From contig NZ_FOZS01000004.1 in the NCBI RefSeq assembly GCF_900116205.1, positions 186,001-250,000 on the forward strand: a DNA stretch of 64,000 nucleotides, given 5' to 3'. Below, piece by piece: positions 61,649 to 64,000 of this stretch. Source of the stretch: Halostagnicola kamekurae (GTDB lineage: Archaea > Halobacteriota > Halobacteria > Halobacteriales > Natrialbaceae). Position 1 is the stretch's first letter. Every line of letters begins with the position of its first letter. The translations under genes were made by a program, and so were the position numbers. The notes under the pieces were generated by a model. That model was not told the DNA's origin. It searched no databases and saw only the letters and a program-made list of their open reading frames with translations.

Positions 61649-62665
61649 CTATTCAACCGTTACGACGACTTTCCCCTGATGGTCGCCCGCCTCAAGGTAT
61701 CGGTACGCCTCGCGGACCTCGTCAAAGTCGAACGTGCGGTCGATTACTGGTTCCATCTCCGTCGCAGCCATGGCTCGGTTCATCCGGTCGAACATCGCGC
61801 GGCTGCCGACGCCGATTACGCCCTCGACCGTGAGCGCCTTCTGGAGGATCGGACCCGGGTGGACCTGCCCGTCCTGCCCGGAGAGCACGCCGATGAGGTG
61901 AACGTGCCCGTCGACGGCGGCCGCTTCGAGCGACCGCTCGAGCGTTCCTGGCCCGCCGACCTCGACGACGTGATCGACCCCGCCCATCCGTTCCTGTATG
62001 GCCTCGCCCCAGTCGGGAGTCTCCTCGTAGTTTAGTGTCCACGCGGCACCGAGGTCGCGGGCGCGTTCGAGTTTGTCGTCACTCGAGGAGGTGACGAACA
62101 CCTCCGCTCCGTGCATCGTGGCGAACTGGAGCGCGAACGTCGAGACGCCGCCCGTTCCAAGTGCCAAGACGCGTTCGTCCGCACCGATGGTTCCGTCTTC
62201 GACGAGCGCCCGCCACGCGGTCAGACCGGCACACGAAAGCGTTGCGCCCTGTTCATAGGAGAGGTGCTCGGGGAGTGTCGCGAGGCTCTCGGCGGGGAAC
62301 GTGGTGTACTCGGCGAGTGCTCCGTCGACGTTCCCTCCGGTCATCCGTCCCATCTTCGCCCGCGTTCCGGGGCCGTCGATCCAGTCGGGCGCGAACGGCG
62401 TCGCGACTCGATCGCCTTCCGAAAGCCGCTCGACATTCTCACCGACTGCGACGACCTCCCCGGCCCCGTCGGAGAGGGGGACGACCGGTAGCGCCGCGCC
62501 GGGATAGACGAGATCGTCGTTTGCGATCGCCAGATCGCGATAGTTGAGCGATGCCGCATGGATGCGGACGAGCGCCTCGTCGGCGCTTGGTGTGGGCCGT
62601 TCGCGATCGATCTGGACGACCCCGTCGTAGTCGGTCGTGGCTTCTTGCACTTCGTACGCTTTCAT
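61649..62665 (-). CDS. Zinc-independent medium-chain alcohol dehydrogenase/quinone oxidoreductase-like
   Basis: The 338-residue enzyme has the MDR layout: an N-terminal GroES-like part with AASLNYRDLAIANDDLVYPG and the GAGEVVAVGENVERLSEGDR turn, and a Rossmann part with VLALGTGGVSTFALQFATMH. The catalytic-zinc cysteine position is Asn-Tyr, and the structural-zinc cysteines are absent, which places it with quinone-oxidoreductase or reductase-type members using NAD(P)H. Substrate is unknown. Its GC content and codon use are close to the core genome, unlike the decayed genes on either side. Confidence 0.86.
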   Translation of the reverse strand: MKAYEVQEATTDYDGVVQIDRERPTPSADEALVRIHAASLNYRDLAIANDDLVYPGAALPVVPLSDGAGEVVAVGENVERLSEGDRVATPFAPDWIDGPGTRAKMGRMTGGNVDGALAEYTTFPAESLATLPEHLSYEQGATLSCAGLTAWRALVEDGTIGADERVLALGTGGVSTFALQFATMHGAEVFVTSSSDDKLERARDLGAAWTLNYEETPDWGEAIQERMGGVDHVVEVGGPGTLERSLEAAAVDGHVHLIGVLSGQDGQVHPGPILQKALTVEGVIGVGSRAMFDRMNRAMAATEMEPVIDRTFDFDEVREAYRYLEAGDHQGKVVVTVE

Positions 62666-62874
62666 CGGATGAGAATAGGGAGGCTCGAAACTTTGGTGCT
62701 TGGACTAACAACTGTTTTGCTGGTACTTCCGATAATCTGTTCGATCGCAACGGATTCTTCGGAGAAAAGAACGTCCGCGCGTTCAGCACCGATTGAGTGG
62801 ACTGAGGCTGTTTGATATTTGTATGGAGCCATACAAGCGTTTATACGCTGGAAGAGTCAAGACTAGGTTGACCA

Positions 62875-62979
62875 ATGAGCCTTGACCAGACGGTTGACGA
62901 AGCGCTCGCGACGTACAATATGTCGCGCAGCGAAGAGGCCGAGGAAACGGGCCGAACAGTCGCCACGCTCCAAGACTAA
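62875..62979 (+). CDS. Possible 34-residue protein
   Basis: A short frame starting MSLDQTVDEALATYNMSRSE ends RTVATLQD. Acidic composition and a TTATAC-like box about 35 nt upstream (GCGTTTATACGC, itself a palindrome) give weak support. It may be a small antitoxin for the Fic-like remnant convergent to it, but this is a guess. Confidence 0.3.
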   Translation: MSLDQTVDEALATYNMSRSEEAEETGRTVATLQD

Positions 62980-62988
62980 CGGCACTCC

Positions 62989-63695
62989 TTAGTCGAGGCT
63001 ACGAACCTTTTCAGCGAACTCTGCTTTCGATAGCCCCGGAATTTCTTTCAGCTCTGGATATCCTGCGCGTTCGACGCCCTCCTCAACGAACTCGATCCAA
63101 AGCTTTTCGTGCTTCTCTGCGTAGACGATCTTTGCCTCGCTTGGGTACATATCCAGCTCGTATGCAGTCAAGTCAATTTCTACTGCGTGTTTTCGCTCAA
63201 GCGTTCTCGCACCGAAACTGTACAGGTGTTGCACAGAATGTTCTTCCGTCGAACGGTCAACAGCCGCTTTGATTCGTTGATGTACTCATTAACCCGCTCC
63301 TGTCAGTCGGACGTCTCTGGTTCGACTTCTATAGGCGTTTTCAGCATGGAGAAGGCGAATCAGACTCCGGGGGTAGAACTGGATCAGTGCGACAGCGGTC
63401 CGATGGTTGGCGTTCGGAAGTGCGTGTTTCAAATCAGGTTCAAGGGGAGTCGACCCGCAATATCCGTTGTTGAATCCCTGATAGACGAAGCAGGCAATGA
63501 GAATCCACTTCAGCGCTCCCGACCGCCCTTCGAGTTCTGGTAATTGGACTTCGTCAGGTCGTCTAGCTTCTTTTAGCGGCGGATGACTGCCTTGATTTCT
63601 CACCAGCGTCGATGACCGGATAGACATCGCTAGAAGAGAGAAAACCAACTGCAGGATTGAAACTTGTGCCCTGAGCCGGAGCTGGCAAATCATTG
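62989..63695 (-). pseudogene. Broken Fic-like gene
   Basis: Minus-strand pieces in different frames line up in family order: LPAPAQGTSFNPAVGFLSSS, then YCGSTPLEPDLKHALPNANH with RTAVALIQFY (a Fic/Doc-type H-x-x-P-N-x-N-H-R motif), then RVNEYINESKRLLTVRRKN and finally, in a third frame, VQHLYSFGARTLERKHAVEI up to the stop at 62989. The C-terminal part alone is an open 80-codon frame. The gene began at the end of the PH-like gene (ATGA overlap), so the two formed an operon. Confidence 0.6.
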
Positions 63696-64000
63696 AACTT
63701 CGATAGGAACGGTACGCTCGAGACGAGCAACGACTTCCTCCCCATCTGAAAGATATGGTAACTTTGCAGGCATATCGTCGCTCGTTTCGATAGACACAGT
63801 ACTGTAACCGAGCCGGTGACCGATGCGACTCCGCGTGATCGAAACCTGCTCGATCTCCGCATAGGGGAGTTTCCACTGCGGTTCTTGGAGCCAGCGGTCG
63901 TAGCAAACCAACTGACCATCGTAGAACTCATACTCAAGTGTCGCGTTTCGCGGGTACGAGATCGCAAGACCGCACACTATGAGACCACCCAACGCGATGC
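63690..64000 (-). CDS. PH-domain-like membrane protein (partial, N-terminus beyond window)
   Basis: The frame is open to the right edge. The visible 103 residues begin with a hydrophobic stretch (LGGLIVCGLAISYP) and continue as a bacterial PH-type (YdbS/bPH2) fold: EYEFYDGQLVCYDRW, WKLPYAEIEQVSITRSRIGH and VSIETSDDMPAKLPYLSDGE. It would be anchored in the membrane with the PH-like domain in the cytoplasm. Its TGA overlaps the start of the Fic-like remnant. Confidence 0.65.
   Translation of the reverse strand, partial: IALGGLIVCGLAISYPRNATLEYEFYDGQLVCYDRWLQEPQWKLPYAEIEQVSITRSRIGHRLGYSTVSIETSDDMPAKLPYLSDGEEVVARLERTVPIEVQ

Noticed and set aside
1-64000. tRNA or rRNA genes and CRISPR arrays
   Set aside because: No tRNA-like cloverleaf with a TTCNANNC arm, no rRNA motifs and no regularly spaced repeats were seen by eye; a covariance-model search would settle this.

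Overview
The window is haloarchaeal DNA. Predicted proteins are rich in Asp and Glu, several start codons sit only 20-40 nt below an archaeal TATA box, and the families present (HalX regulator, DUF7504 receiver protein, bacterioopsin-activator-type HTH, FolC-linker-DHPS fusion, methylaspartate ammonia-lyase, haloarchaeal IS6 elements) are typical of Halobacteria. The genus cannot be fixed from sequence alone; a Natrialbales-type genome fits.

Layout. (1) 1-10.6 kb is a signalling cluster: a MEDS-domain histidine kinase (partial), a receiver/DUF7504 protein, a HalX response regulator, a Tat-type exported protein, a PAS kinase, a small membrane protein and two receiver-PAS-kinase hybrids, one with an intact LOV photosensor motif. 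(2) 10.6-19.9 kb is AT-richer accessory DNA: a TnpB-type right-end hairpin, methylaspartate ammonia-lyase, an IclR regulator, an NhaC-type transporter, an asparaginase, a decayed IS6 element and an iron-siderophore-type binding lipoprotein behind two DtxR-like palindromes. (3) 19.9-52.5 kb is GC-rich and holds a methylamine and one-carbon island. It carries glyA, two dimethylglycine/sarcosine dehydrogenase-GcvT fusions, a GlcG protein, a zinc formaldehyde dehydrogenase, a COG0523 GTPase, two glycine-betaine-type Rieske oxygenase alpha paralogues, an aspartoacylase-like and a creatininase-like hydrolase, folD, a threonine/serine ammonia-lyase, a BCCT transporter, ridA, purU, alaX and folCP. (4) 52.5-64 kb is a decayed accessory region with IS6 remnants, a TumE-type toxin-antitoxin pair, and broken ArdC/ImmA-like, Fic-like and SMC-related genes.

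How the island could work (inference from families). BCCT imports glycine betaine. The Rieske oxygenase removes the first methyl group as formaldehyde, which the formaldehyde dehydrogenase oxidises. The two FAD-GcvT fusions take dimethylglycine to sarcosine to glycine while loading one-carbon units on tetrahydrofolate. GlyA joins glycine with methylene-THF to give serine, the ammonia-lyase turns serine into pyruvate, and RidA clears the aminoacrylate by-product. FolD and PurU drain surplus one-carbon units to formate, and FolCP makes the folate. AlaX would remove Ser or Gly wrongly attached to tRNA-Ala.

The most unusual object is the second Rieske paralogue (29722-30732). It is almost identical to its neighbour except that all four Rieske cluster ligands are gone, while the mononuclear-iron site is kept and the frame is open. 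The island also carries the traces of its assembly: a glyA-ridA unit present twice with opposite halves decayed, a formate dehydrogenase C-terminal remnant and a truncated pabB.
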